A DNA stretch of 64,000 bases, from NCBI RefSeq assembly GCF_014204525.1, contig NZ_JACHLP010000002.1:496001-560000 (forward strand). Direction: 5' to 3'. Position numbers and translations under genes: made by a program. This DNA comes from Roseateles oligotrophus (GTDB taxonomy: Bacteria > Pseudomonadota > Gammaproteobacteria > Burkholderiales > Burkholderiaceae_C). The notes beneath the pieces were generated by a model. That model had not been told where the DNA came from, searched no databases, and was given only the letters and a program-made list of their open reading frames with translations. Position 1 is the first letter of the stretch. Each line of letters starts with the position of its first letter. Positions 26,402 to 37,660 of this stretch are shown here, piece by piece.

Positions 26402-29400
26402 ATGGCAATTCTTGCAAATCTGAGGCTTAGCGCGGCGCGGCGGGCTACCCGTCCCGCCCGCATCGCCTTGCGTTGTGCGCGCTGGCTGCTGGCCTTGGTG
26501 CTGGCTTTGTGGGGCTTGCTGCTGCTGGCATGGCTGGTTTTGCACTGGGCGATTCTGCCGCACATCGATGAATGGCGTCCGGCGCTGGAGCGAAGAGCCT
26601 CGGCCCAGCTCGGGGTTGATTTGCGCATCGGCAGCATTACCGTCACGTCCGGCGGCTGGATTCCGGCGGTGGAGATGCGCGAGGTGGTCTTGCTGGACCC
26701 GCGCGGCCGCGAGGCCTTGCGCTTGCCCAAGGTGGCGGCGGCGCTGTCGGCCCGCTCCCTGCTGGCCTTGCAGCTGCGCTTTGAGCAATTGCTGATCGAG
26801 GCGCCGCAGATGGAGGTCAGGCGCGACGCCCAGGGCCATCTCTTTGTGGCCGGCCTCAATGTGGACGCGGTGCAGCGGCCGCAGGATTCGGAGATCGCCG
26901 ACCTGGCCGATGTCTGGGCCGACTGGCTGCTGGTGCAGCGCGAGTTCGTGATCCTGAACGGCCGTGTGCGCTGGGTGGACGAGAGCCGTGCGGCGCCGCC
27001 GCTGGAGCTGTCCGCGCTGAATCTGGTGCTGCGCAACCGCCTGGGCAAGCACGATGTGCGCCTGGACGCCACGCCGCCGCCCGACTGGGGTCAGCGCTTC
27101 AGCCTGCAAGGCCGCTTCGGCCAGGCCTTGTTGAAGCGGCCGGGCGAGTTCAAGTTCTGGAGCGGCCAGCTCTACGCCGACCTGCCCCAGGCCGATCTGC
27201 GCCAGCTGCGCCGCCACGTCAACCTGCCCTTCGAGCTGAGCGAGGGCGACGGTGGCCTGCGCGCCTGGGTGGACATCGACAAAGGCCTGCCGCGCTCGGT
27301 GACGGCCGATGTGGGCCTGCGCAAGGTCAAGCTGCGCCTGAGCGCGGCGGCCGGCATGCTGGAGCTGACCCAGATCGAAGGCCGCCTGCAGCTGCAGCGG
27401 CAGAAGAACCGCCTCAGCCTCAGCGCCAGCCAGCTGGGCTTTGTGGCCGACGATGGGGTGGCCTGGCCGCGCTCCGACTGGTCCATCGCCCTGGATCTGG
27501 CGCCCGTCAAACCGCCGCGCGCGCAGCCGGCGGGGCAGGCCGGCCCGCCCGACGGGATCAGCAGCCTGGACCCGGCGCAGTACGAGTTGAACGGTGGCGA
27601 GCTGCGGGCCCAGCGTCTGGACTTCGCCCTGATGGCCCAGCTGGCCCAGCGCCTGCCCATGGGCCCGCAGGCGCGCGCCTGGCTGGCCGATGTGGCGCCG
27701 CGCGGCGTGCTCAGCGGCCTGAATGTGCGCTGGACGGGCGCCGTCGATGCGCCCAAGAGCTATGCGCTCAAGGGCCGCATCGAGGGCCTGAACCTCAAGG
27801 CCGGCGAGCCGGACCCGCAGGGCGGTGCCCACCCCCTGGGCCGCCCCGGTGTGCGCGGCGCCAGCCTGGAGCTGGACGCGACCGAGCGCGGCGGCAAGGC
27901 CCAGCTGCGGATCGAGGACGGCAGGCTCGATCTGCCCGGCCTGTTTGAAGAGGCGCAAATGCCCATACGCCAGCTCAGCACGGCGCTGGACTGGCGCATC
28001 GAGCCCCGGCCCGCGCCGCAGCCGCCCCAGATCGAGGTCCGTTTCAACAAGTTCAGGCTGGCCACACCCGACGCGCAAGGCGAGTTCAGGGGCGTCTGGC
28101 AGACCGGTTCCGGCAAAGGGAGCCAGGGCGAAGCCAGGCGGCTGCCCGGCCATCTGGAGCTGACGGGCTCGGTGGAGCGCATCGCCGCCGCGCGGGTGCG
28201 GGCCTATCTGCCGCTGGCGGCGGGCGAGGCCACGCGCGGCTATCTGCTGGGCGCCATACGTGGCGGCGAGGCGCGCAATGTACAGCTGCGCCTGCGCGGG
28301 GCGCTGGAGGATTTTCCGTTTGACGCGGGCCGCTCCGGCGTGTTCCGCATCACCGCCCAGGCCCAGGACGTGGACTTCGCCTATGTGCCGCCCGAACCTG
28401 GCCAGTCTCTCGGCCAGGCCCCGGGCTGGCCGGCGCTGCAGCGCGCGCAGGCCGAGCTGATCTTTGACCGCGGCGGCATGGCCTTCCGCAATGGCCGCGC
28501 CCAGGTGCTGGGTTACGAGGTCAGCGGGGTCAGCGGCGGCATCAAGGATCTGGCCCATGCCCGCGTGCTGGAGCTGGAAGGCCAGGGCCGCGGCCCGGCC
28601 GCCGAGCTGCTGCGTTATCTGCACCTCACTCCCATCGAGGGCTGGACCGGCGCGGTGCTGGCCCCGGCCCAGGCCACGGGCCCGGCCACGTTGAAGCTGG
28701 CGCTCAAGCTGCCCTTGCTGGCGCTGGACAAGGTGGAGCTCAAGGGCCAGGTCGGGCTGGCGGGCAATGATTTGCGGCTGCGGCCCGAGATCCCTCTGCT
28801 GGCCAATGCGCGCGGCCGGGTCGAGTTCGATCAGAAAGGCGTGCATGTGCTGGGCGGCCAGGCCCGCGCCCTGGGCGGCGATTTGACGGTGGAGGGCGGC
28901 ACCCTGGCCGGTGGCGCCATGAGCTTCACGCTGCAAGGCCTGGCCACGGCCGAGGGCCTGCGCCGCAGCGAGCTGCCGGCCCTGCAGCGCCTGGCCCAGC
29001 TGGCCAGCGGCCAGGCCAGTTACCGCCTGCAGCTGGGCGTGCAGCAAGGCCATGCCGACATCAAGATCAACAGCACGCTGCAAGGCCTGGCCCTGGACTT
29101 GCCCGCGCCCCTGCGCAAGGAGGCCGAGAGCAGCCTGCCCCTGCTCTACCAAACCAGCACCCAGGGCCATCGCGATGAGCTGCGCCTGGAGCTGGGCCCG
29201 ACGCTGCAAGCCCTGTACCAGCGCGACGTCAGCGGCGAGACCCCGCGCGTGCTGCGCGGCGCCATCGCTTTGCAAGACCGGCCACAGCCGCCGCTGAACC
29301 TGGCCGGCCTGCCCGCCAGCGGCGTGCAGATGACGGCCGCGGTGGACAAGCTCAATCTGGACGCCTGGCGCGAGCTGGGCGCCCGCCTGGAGGCCCGTGG

Positions 29401-30622
29401 CGTCTTGCCCGGCAGCGCGGCGCCGGCCGCAGCCTCCGCCGATGCCGGCCTGGCCTACCAGCCCACTCAGATCGCGCTGCGCGCCCAGCAGCTGCTCTTG
29501 AGCGGGCGCACGCTCAACAAGGTGGTGGCCGGCATCAGCCGCGCGCCGGCCGGCGAGCCCGAGAGCTGGCGCGCCACGCTGGACGCCGAGCAGCTCAGTG
29601 GCTTTGTGGAGTTACGCCCGCCGCAGGGCGCACAAGGCGCCAAGGATGCGGGCCGGGTCTACGCCCGCCTGGCCCGCCTGTCCCTGCCCAAGCAGGAGGC
29701 CGAGTCGGTCACCCAGCTGCTGGACCGCGGCGCGCTGGACAAGCAGCCCGGCAGCGTGCCGGCGCTGGACATCGTGGTGGAGCAGTTCGAGCTGCGCGGC
29801 AAGCAGCTGGGCCGGCTGGAGGTGCAGGCCCAGGCCAGCGGCCCGCAGCGCGACTGGCGCCTGACCACGCTGCAGCTGAAGGCGCCCGACGCCGTGCTCA
29901 ACGCCACCGGCCATTGGCTGAACGAGCCCGGCCAGCCCCTGCGCCGCACCGAGCTGGACTGGCGCCTGGACATTGTGGACGCCGGCGTCACGCTGGAGCG
30001 CCTGGGCCAGGGCCGGGTGCTGCGCGGCGGCAAGGGCCAGCTGGTGGGGCAGCTGGGCTGGCAGGGCTCGCCGCTCTCGCCCGACTACGCCAGCATGAAC
30101 GGTGCGCTCAAGCTGACGCTGGAGTCCGGCCAATTCCTCAATGCCGAGCCGGGTGTGGGGCGGCTGCTGGGCGTGCTGAGCCTGCAATCCCTGCCGCGGC
30201 GTTTTTTGCTGGACTTCCGCGATGTCTTCTCCGAGGGCTTCACCTTCGACGGGGTGACCGGCGATGTAAAGATCGCCCGCGGCCTGGCCAGCAGCAACAA
30301 TCTGCGCATGCGCGGCCTGCAGGCCACCGTGGCCCTGGAGGGCGAGGCCGATCTGGCGGCCGAGACGCAGAATCTGCGCGTGCTCGTCGTGCCCGAGTTC
30401 AGCATGGGCGGCGCCTCGCTGGCCTATGCCGCCATCAACCCGGCGATAGGCCTGGGCGCTTTTCTGGCCCAATTGCTCTTGAGCCGCCCGGTCGAAGCGG
30501 CCGGCACGCGCGAGTTCCACATCAGCGGCAGCTGGGTCGAGCCCAAGGTCGAGAAGATCGAGAAGGCCGAAAAACCTGTGCCGCCGGCCGCCGCCTCGGC
30601 CGCTGAGGTCAGCAAGAAATAG
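26402..30622 (+). CDS. YhdP family envelope protein (AsmA-like)
   Basis: A 1406-residue protein with one N-terminal transmembrane helix (about residues 29-54, 'LLALVLALWGLLLLAWLVL') and a very long periplasmic part of repeated beta-rich segments, ending in the AsmA-like C-terminal region ('ALKLTLESGQFLNAEPGVGR', 'GDVKIARGLASSNNLRM'). YhdP-class proteins form bridges that carry phospholipids to the outer membrane (family knowledge). The Lys/Glu/Pro/Ala tail after residue 1380 is low complexity. The start at 26402 puts the basic residues directly before the helix. It is followed 12 bases later by a Nit amidase, a pairing usual in betaproteobacteria. Confidence 0.9.
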   Translation: MAILANLRLSAARRATRPARIALRCARWLLALVLALWGLLLLAWLVLHWAILPHIDEWRPALERRASAQLGVDLRIGSITVTSGGWIPAVEMREVVLLDPRGREALRLPKVAAALSARSLLALQLRFEQLLIEAPQMEVRRDAQGHLFVAGLNVDAVQRPQDSEIADLADVWADWLLVQREFVILNGRVRWVDESRAAPPLELSALNLVLRNRLGKHDVRLDATPPPDWGQRFSLQGRFGQALLKRPGEFKFWSGQLYADLPQADLRQLRRHVNLPFELSEGDGGLRAWVDIDKGLPRSVTADVGLRKVKLRLSAAAGMLELTQIEGRLQLQRQKNRLSLSASQLGFVADDGVAWPRSDWSIALDLAPVKPPRAQPAGQAGPPDGISSLDPAQYELNGGELRAQRLDFALMAQLAQRLPMGPQARAWLADVAPRGVLSGLNVRWTGAVDAPKSYALKGRIEGLNLKAGEPDPQGGAHPLGRPGVRGASLELDATERGGKAQLRIEDGRLDLPGLFEEAQMPIRQLSTALDWRIEPRPAPQPPQIEVRFNKFRLATPDAQGEFRGVWQTGSGKGSQGEARRLPGHLELTGSVERIAAARVRAYLPLAAGEATRGYLLGAIRGGEARNVQLRLRGALEDFPFDAGRSGVFRITAQAQDVDFAYVPPEPGQSLGQAPGWPALQRAQAELIFDRGGMAFRNGRAQVLGYEVSGVSGGIKDLAHARVLELEGQGRGPAAELLRYLHLTPIEGWTGAVLAPAQATGPATLKLALKLPLLALDKVELKGQVGLAGNDLRLRPEIPLLANARGRVEFDQKGVHVLGGQARALGGDLTVEGGTLAGGAMSFTLQGLATAEGLRRSELPALQRLAQLASGQASYRLQLGVQQGHADIKINSTLQGLALDLPAPLRKEAESSLPLLYQTSTQGHRDELRLELGPTLQALYQRDVSGETPRVLRGAIALQDRPQPPLNLAGLPASGVQMTAAVDKLNLDAWRELGARLEARGVLPGSAAPAAASADAGLAYQPTQIALRAQQLLLSGRTLNKVVAGISRAPAGEPESWRATLDAEQLSGFVELRPPQGAQGAKDAGRVYARLARLSLPKQEAESVTQLLDRGALDKQPGSVPALDIVVEQFELRGKQLGRLEVQAQASGPQRDWRLTTLQLKAPDAVLNATGHWLNEPGQPLRRTELDWRLDIVDAGVTLERLGQGRVLRGGKGQLVGQLGWQGSPLSPDYASMNGALKLTLESGQFLNAEPGVGRLLGVLSLQSLPRRFLLDFRDVFSEGFTFDGVTGDVKIARGLASSNNLRMRGLQATVALEGEADLAAETQNLRVLVVPEFSMGGASLAYAAINPAIGLGAFLAQLLLSRPVEAAGTREFHISGSWVEPKVEKIEKAEKPVPPAAASAAEVSKK

Positions 30623-30634
30623 GAGTTACTGCGC

Positions 30635-31474
30635 ATGAAAGTCGCCGCCATCCAGATGGTCTCCACGCCCGATGTGGCCGAGAACATCGCCCGTGCCCGC
30701 CACTGGCTGCACGAGGCCGCCGCCCAGGGCGTGCAACTCGCCGCCTTGCCCGAGTACTTCTGCCTGATGGGCATGAAGGACAGCGACAAGCTGGCCATCG
30801 CCGAGCCCGATCTGAGCGCAGGCGGCCCGGCCGCCGAGGCCCCTCTGCAAGCCATGCTCGGCGAAACCGCGGCCCGGCTTGGCATCACCGTGATCGGCGG
30901 CACCCTGCCTTTGCGGGCCGCCATGCCTGAGCGGGTACGCAATGCCTGCTGCGTCTACGGGCCGGACGGCCAGCGCCTGGCGCGCTACGACAAGATCCAT
31001 CTCTTCCGCTTCGACAACGGCCGTGAGAGCTATGACGAAGGCCGCGTGCTGGAGGCGGGCGAGCAGCCCGTGACTTTCAAGGCCCAGGGCCTCAAGATCG
31101 GCTTGAGCGTTTGCTACGACATGCGCTTCCCCGAGCTCTACCGGGCCATGAGCTTCACCAGCCCCGACCAGCCGGAACCCTGCGATCTCTTCGCCGTGCC
31201 CGCCGCCTTTACCTACACCACGGGTCAAGCGCATTGGGAACTGCTCTTGCGCGCACGAGCGGTCGAAAACCAGGCCTTTGTCATCGCACCGGCCCAGGGC
31301 GGCACGCATCAGAATGGCCGCAGGACCTGGGGCCACAGCATGGTCATCGACCCCTGGGGCGAGGTTTTGGCCTGCCTGCCCGAGGGCGAGGGCCTGGCCC
31401 TCGCCACCCTGGACCTGGAGCGCCTCCGGGCCGTGCGCCAGCAATTGCCGGCGCTGCGGCATCGCCGCATGTGA
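30635..31474 (+). CDS. Carbon-nitrogen hydrolase, Nit1-like (deaminated glutathione amidase)
   Basis: A 279-residue nitrilase-superfamily amidase. The catalytic triad is seen as Glu in 'LAALPEYFCLMG', Lys in 'RYDKIHLFRF' and Cys in 'LSVCYDMRFPELYR'. 'HLF' after the lysine and 'MRFPELYR' after the cysteine mark the Nit subfamily, which repairs deaminated glutathione. Translation is probably coupled to yhdP. Confidence 0.92.
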   Translation: MKVAAIQMVSTPDVAENIARARHWLHEAAAQGVQLAALPEYFCLMGMKDSDKLAIAEPDLSAGGPAAEAPLQAMLGETAARLGITVIGGTLPLRAAMPERVRNACCVYGPDGQRLARYDKIHLFRFDNGRESYDEGRVLEAGEQPVTFKAQGLKIGLSVCYDMRFPELYRAMSFTSPDQPEPCDLFAVPAAFTYTTGQAHWELLLRARAVENQAFVIAPAQGGTHQNGRRTWGHSMVIDPWGEVLACLPEGEGLALATLDLERLRAVRQQLPALRHRRM

Positions 31475-31509
31475 CGAGCTAGAGCACTTTTGAAGGGGAG
31501 AACGCCGCG

Positions 31510-32088
31510 ATGAAGACCGCCGCATGCCGGAGCGCCTTGCCGCTGCTGGCCTTGCTCAGCCTGCTGACGCTGGGCGGCTGCGGCACGCCCGCCGACGCCC
31601 CCGGCATGCGTCTCGATGCCGCCGAAACCCTGCAGCTGCGCAGCTGGGTGCCACAGGGCTTGAAGGCACAGGTCTTGCTGGCCTCGGTCAGTGGCGGCCA
31701 GCCCACCGGCATGTTCTGGGGCAGCAAGATCAGCAACCCGGCGCTGCGGGAAGCGGTCGACGAATCCCTGCGCGGCCTGGGCCTGGTGCCCAGCGCCCCC
31801 GGCACCGCCGGCACGGGGCGTTACCGGCTGAACGTCAAGTTAGTGGAAATTGAGCAACCCATGGTGGGCCTGGACATCAAGGTCGCCGTCACCCTGGAGT
31901 ACAGCCTGCTCGACACCGAGAGCGAAGACCGGGTCGCCTACCAACGCCGCCTGCGCACCCTGCACACGGCCAATTTCAGCGAAGCCATGCTGGATCCGAA
32001 CGCACGCACCCGCATTGCCAGCGAGGCGGCCGTGCGCAAAAGCGTCAACGCCATGGTGCGCGAGTGGATGGTGATGAGCTGGCACTGA
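31510..32088 (+). CDS. Hypothetical lipoprotein
   Basis: A 192-residue protein with a lipoprotein signal, lipobox 'LGGCGT' (cysteine near residue 23). The mature part is a mixed alpha/beta domain with 'ALREAVDESLRGLGLVP' and 'YRLNVKLVEIEQPMVGLDIK', a layout that recalls small outer-membrane lipoproteins such as YajG, but I do not recognise the family. It lies 35 bases after the Nit gene with its own AGGGGAG ribosome binding site, so it may be co-transcribed. Confidence 0.65.
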   Translation: MKTAACRSALPLLALLSLLTLGGCGTPADAPGMRLDAAETLQLRSWVPQGLKAQVLLASVSGGQPTGMFWGSKISNPALREAVDESLRGLGLVPSAPGTAGTGRYRLNVKLVEIEQPMVGLDIKVAVTLEYSLLDTESEDRVAYQRRLRTLHTANFSEAMLDPNARTRIASEAAVRKSVNAMVREWMVMSWH

Positions 32089-32189
32089 GCGCTGCGCGCA
32101 GCCGGCCGCGCTGTGTCGATTGATTGGACGTGTAAATTTGGCGTTATGGTTGAGCCCCAAGCATATGAATGGAGAGGGCTGGATCAGTC

Positions 32190-33170
32190 ATGAGGGTTCC
32201 CGACTTCTGGGCCGAGGCCCGCAAATTGCATCGCGCCGAGGGCCGGCAGATCACCGTTCGGCGCCTGGGTTGGTCCGAGACCAGCGAGGCCGATGCCGCG
32301 CAGATGGCCGAGCAGCGCGCCCATGAGGCGCTCAGGCGCATCCTGGCCGGCGAGAAGCTGGAGCGCCTGGAGCCCAAGGTCGCCTACAACGGCGCGGAGG
32401 GCGTGCCCATACGCGAGGAGGTGTTGGCCAGGCATGGCGAGGACGTCATCACCCGCAATGCCTACGGCGCGCACTGCCTGAACAGCCCCCACACCTTGTT
32501 TGCCGACATCGACTTCGCGCCGCAACGCAGCCTGCGCTGGGGCATTGCCAGCTTCCTGGTGCTGACTTTGCTGTCCGCCCTGGCCGCCGTGATCTTCCGT
32601 CGCGCCGGTCTGTTTGTCTTGCTGCTATTGCCGGCCATGCTGCTGGCCGCCCCCTTGCGCAACTGGTTGCAGGACGGCTGGACGCGGCTGCGTGGCGGCC
32701 CCGAAGGCATGGCCCGAGCGCGCATCCAGCGCTTTCTGGCCGGCCGGCCGAGCTGGAGCTTGCGCCTCTACCGCACGCCGGCCGGCCTGCGCCTCTTGGC
32801 GACGCACCAGACCTTTGAGGCCGACTCCGCCGAGGCGCAAGACTTCTTCACCGCCGTGGGCACCGACCCGCTGTATGCCCGCATGTGCCGCAGGCAACGC
32901 TGCTTCCGGGCCCGCCTGACGGCCAAGCCCTGGCGAGCCGGCATCGCCGCCCATATGCGGCCCCGCCCCGGCGTCTGGCCCGTCAGCCCCGAGCGCAGGC
33001 ATCTTCGTGCTGCTTGGGTTGCCCGTTATGAACAAGCCGCCGCCGAGTTCGCTGCTTGCCACTACGTCGAGACTTTGGGTGGGGGTGGTGTCGACCCCAG
33101 AGTCTGGGTGACCGTGGAACTGCACGACCATCAGTCGCGAGCTCTGAGAAATGGCTTGGCACTAGCTTGA
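32190..33170 (+). CDS. Conserved protein of unknown function with two membrane segments
   Basis: A 326-residue protein. The N-terminal 110 residues are soluble and contain 'HTLFADIDF'. Two hydrophobic segments follow (about residues 117-135 and 140-160). A soluble C-terminal half has '[14 protein letters not shown]', '[18 protein letters not shown]' and '[10 protein letters not shown]'. I recall similar C-terminal blocks in uncharacterised bacterial proteins but cannot name the family. The DxD and the 'TPAG...TH' block faintly recall archaeo-eukaryotic primase motifs; this is weak. A start at 32169 is possible, but the GGAGAGG at 32170-32176 favours 32190. It abuts the leader-distal end of the CRISPR array but points the other way. 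Confidence 0.6.
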   Translation: MRVPDFWAEARKLHRAEGRQITVRRLGWSETSEADAAQMAEQRAHEALRRILAGEKLERLEPKVAYNGAEGVPIREEVLARHGEDVITRNAYGAHCLNSPHTLFADIDFAPQRSLRWGIASFLVLTLLSALAAVIFRRAGLFVLLLLPAMLLAAPLRNWLQDGWTRLRGGPEGMARARIQRFLAGRPSWSLRLYRTPAGLRLLATHQTFEADSAEAQDFFTAVGTDPLYARMCRRQRCFRARLTAKPWRAGIAAHMRPRPGVWPVSPERRHLRAAWVARYEQAAAEFAACHYVETLGGGGVDPRVWVTVELHDHQSRALRNGLALA

Positions 33171-33226
33171 GGTAGCGGTGTATTGGGCGAGCGCATGTAG
33201 CCCCTTGCTCGATACCAAGCGGGGGG

Positions 33227-35762
33227 CGGTTCATCCCCCACGCCCGTGGGGAACACGTGCCAAGCATCTTGTCGGTCGGGCCGGTGGCCGGTTCATCCCC
33301 ACGCCCGTGGGGAACACTCCGCAGAAGTCTGGCCCGAAAACTGGCCCGTCGGTTCATCCCCACGCCCGTGGGGAACACGGCAGGGGTTGTGGTGGCAGCG
33401 ATCTGCGCGACCGGTTCATCCCCACGCCCGTGGGGAACACTTGTTGGCGCCGGCAGATGCGGGCGGCTGGCACGGTTCATCCCCACGCCCGTGGGGAACA
33501 CCGCTCCTCCGTCATCATCGTTGTCGTCATCGTCGGTTCATCCCCACGCCCGTGGGGAACACACCAAGGTGACGTTGCCTTTCTTGCCGCCCAGCGGTTC
33601 ATCCCCACGCCCGTGGGGAACACTCGGCTCGGGCATGTGACCGTCACGAACAGGGCGGTTCATCCCCACGCCCGTGGGGAACACCTGCTCCAGCATCACT
33701 TGGCCACCTCGGGGGCCGGTTCATCCCCACGCCCGTGGGGAACACATGGCGCGGCGCAGGTACTCAAGGGCCCTGGGCGGTTCATCCCCACGCCCGTGGG
33801 GAACACGCGGCTGGTGGCCGTTTGGCATGTCTCAAAGCCGGTTCATCCCCACGCCCGTGGGGAACACAGCCCATAGAACATGAATTCCGAGCCGGTGACC
33901 GGTTCATCCCCACGCCCGTGGGGAACACATGTGGTTTGACCGCCAGCACCCGGACGTGCTCGGTTCATCCCCACGCCCGTGGGGAACACATGCCATGGCG
34001 GGCCACGGCGCTGATCTGCGCCGGTTCATCCCCACGCCCGTGGGGAACACACAAGGCTCAAGCTGGAGCGCCAGCGCCTGGGCGGTTCATCCCCAAGCCC
34101 GTGGGGAACACAAGAGCGCCGAAGGCGCCGCCGTGGCCGTCCGCGGTTCATCCCCACGCCCGTGGGGAACACAACTCGAACGCGGTTCAAGACGTTCACC
34201 TCAGCGGTTCATCCCCACGCCCATGGGGAACACACCTGCAAGAGCGTCACGGACTCGACCGGCGACGGTTCATCCCCACGCCCGTGGGGAACACAATTCG
34301 TCGCATTGGGGTCGGCTCGATAACGTCGGTTCATCCCCACGCCCGTGGGGAACACGAAGGTGCCGCAGTCGAAGTTCTATGTGCTGGACGGTTCATCCCC
34401 ACGCCCGTGGGGAACACGCACGGCTCGATAGAGGGCGCGGGTTTTGTCCATCGGTTCATCCCCACGCCCGTGGGGAACACCAGGCGCCGAGAGTAGCCAA
34501 GCCGTCGCGCTAACGGTTCATCCCCACGCCCGTGGGGAACACGCGATGGCCGCCTGGTCGTCGACCGCACGGTGCGGTTCATCCCCACGCCCGTGGGGAA
34601 CACGCAAACGTGCCGGCCGCCAGCTGCGCGGCGATCGGTTCATCCCCACGCCCGTGGGGAACACCCCCAGAAGATCGGGAATGCTGGGAAATCATGCGGT
34701 TCATCCCCACGCCCGTGGGGAACACACCGGCCACCACGGCGCCTATGGCCTGCGGGTCGGTTCATCCCCACGCCCGTGGGGAACACCTATGGCGCGGGCT
34801 CCCTGGCTGGGGCCAAGGCGGTTCATCCCCACGCCCGTGGGGAACACGGCATGGGCGCTGATGAAAGCGATCAGCATGGCGGTTCATCCCCACGCCCGTG
34901 GGGAACACTGCGGTGTTCATCACTTCGACGAACACATCCTCGGTTCATCCCCACGCCCGTGGGGAACACGCCATGATCGCGTTGCTGCTGGCCCTGCTGG
35001 GCGGTTCATCCCCACGCCCGTGGGGAACACAGGAGATGCTGAGCTCGCTGCTCCATCGTCGTCGGTTCATCCCCACGCCCGTGGGGAACACCGGCGCTCC
35101 CAGCGCTCTTGCAGATCCGTCATCGGTTCATCCCCACGCCCGTGGGGAACACTTGTCTTCGATCGCGCTCAACACGGTGCCCAGCGGTTCATCCCCACGC
35201 CCGTGGGGAACACGGGGCATCACAGATTGCGCGGCAGATCCAGCACGGTTCATCCCCACGCCCGTGGGGAACACCATCATCGTCTGACTGCATCAGCTCA
35301 GACAGACGGTTCATCCCCACGCCCGTGGGGAACACGGGTCATGCATAAAGTTCGTTCGGCATGCCGCCGGTTCATCCCCACGCCCGTGGGGAACACTGCC
35401 GACGCCACCAGCGGATGCACATCACCCGCGGTTCATCCCCACGCCCGTGGGGAACACCAGCATTGAGTGCAAGCACTGCGCTGACGCGTCGGTTCATCCC
35501 CACGCCCGTGGGGAACACGACTTCAGCACATTAAAAAGTTGGCTTAGTTACGGTTCATCCCCACGCCCGTGGGGAACACCTCGTCGCTCAGCTCACCGGC
35601 GTCGGCCAAGGCGGTTCATCCCCACGCCCGTGGGGAACACTCGGTGAAGTACCAGCCGGGGATGAAGCGGCTCGGTTCATCCCCACGCCCGTGGGGAACA
35701 CTTGAGCAGGCCCCTAAAGAAATCCGCATGGTGCGGTTCATCCCCACGCCCGTGGGGAACAC
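33227..35762 (-). CRISPR. Type I-E CRISPR array, 42 repeats and 41 spacers
   Basis: A 29-bp repeat recurs with a period of 61. On the transcribed (minus) strand it starts GTGTTCCCC, has the stem CCCCACG/CGTGGGG and ends GATGAACCG, the standard type I-E repeat cleaved by Cas6e. Spacers are 32 bases, except 33 at 33379-33411, 34356-34388 and 34481-34513, and 34 at 34418-34451. The leader-distal first repeat (33227-33256) has an extra C, and single changes occur in the repeats at 34083-34111 and 34205-34233. All other repeats are identical. The cas genes lie upstream on the same strand, so the newest spacers are next to 35762. Confidence 0.99.
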
Positions 35763-35845
35763 ACCATTTCCAACCCGTTGAATTAAAACAGGAATTTCCT
35801 CTGCTCTGAATCCACCAAAGGATCGCAGCGATTTCAAGCGAATTT
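35763..35845 (-). promoter_or_regulatory. CRISPR leader with IHF-like site
   Basis: The 83 bases between the cas2 stop and the first repeat are AT-rich, as expected for a leader that drives array transcription and directs spacer insertion. On the minus strand, ATTCAACGGGTTG (35783 to 35771) matches the IHF consensus WATCAANNNNTTR at 12 of 13 positions and lies 8 bases from the first repeat, close to where IHF bends the leader in the Escherichia coli type I-E system. Confidence 0.75.
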
Positions 35846-37039
<1,194 letters not shown>

Positions 37040-37043
<4 letters not shown>

Positions 37044-37660
37044 GGGCAGCGTGCCAGACTCAGCAGGCCACAGCCAAAGGCCTTGCCGGGTCCGATGCCG
37101 GCGGCCATAGCCTGGGCCAGCACAGGGGCATCGTTGACCGTCAACACACCCTCGTACAGCACCCGTAAAAGGCTGACGCGCTGCCCGGCCTTGTGCCCGC
37201 GCAAGGTGTCGCTGCCGCTGACCAGGGCTGCATCGACGGCAAAGCCCAGGCGTTGCGCTTGCCGTTGCAGCCAGGCTAACTGATCCTCTTCGCCGACCAG
37301 GCCATGGCGTTTCCCCAGGCGCGTCACCGTGGGGTTGGCAGCAAGGCGGAAACGGTAGCGTGCACCGGCCTGCAGCAAGGCGTCTGGCTCGAAGGTCTTG
37401 GTGGACGGTGCCTCGCCATTGAGCAGATAGCCTGGCAGGGCGTCGAGGTAGGCCCAATCTCCGGCCGCAGCCGATTGCAGCAGCAGCACAGGCTGATCCC
37501 ATGCACGACCAGGCTCCAGCCGCCACAGAAAGCGCGGCGGGGCCGCGCGCTCGTCCTGCACAAAGGCGCGTACCAGGGTGCGATGCATATCGTAGGGATC
37601 GGCCAGGTCGCGCCTTGCTTGGGCGCTGCGCGGGTCAAGCCGCAGCTGGGTCAGAAACAT
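37040..37660 (-). CDS. cas6e: CRISPR RNA endoribonuclease Cas6e (CasE)
   Basis: A 206-residue ribonuclease that cuts the repeat hairpin and stays bound in Cascade. It has the tandem ferredoxin-like fold, the catalytic His26 in 'DPYDMHRTLVRAF' and the C-terminal glycine-rich loop 'GIGPGKAFGCGLLSL'. The start lies 26 bases inside the end of cas5, typical of tight coupling in this operon. Confidence 0.95.

Noticed and set aside
33178-35837. Long open frames across the array encoding repeated HPHARGEH / SSPRPWGT / RFIPTPVGN peptides
   Set aside because: They are translations of the CRISPR repeat in three frames, arising because the 61-base period lacks stop codons. They are not proteins.
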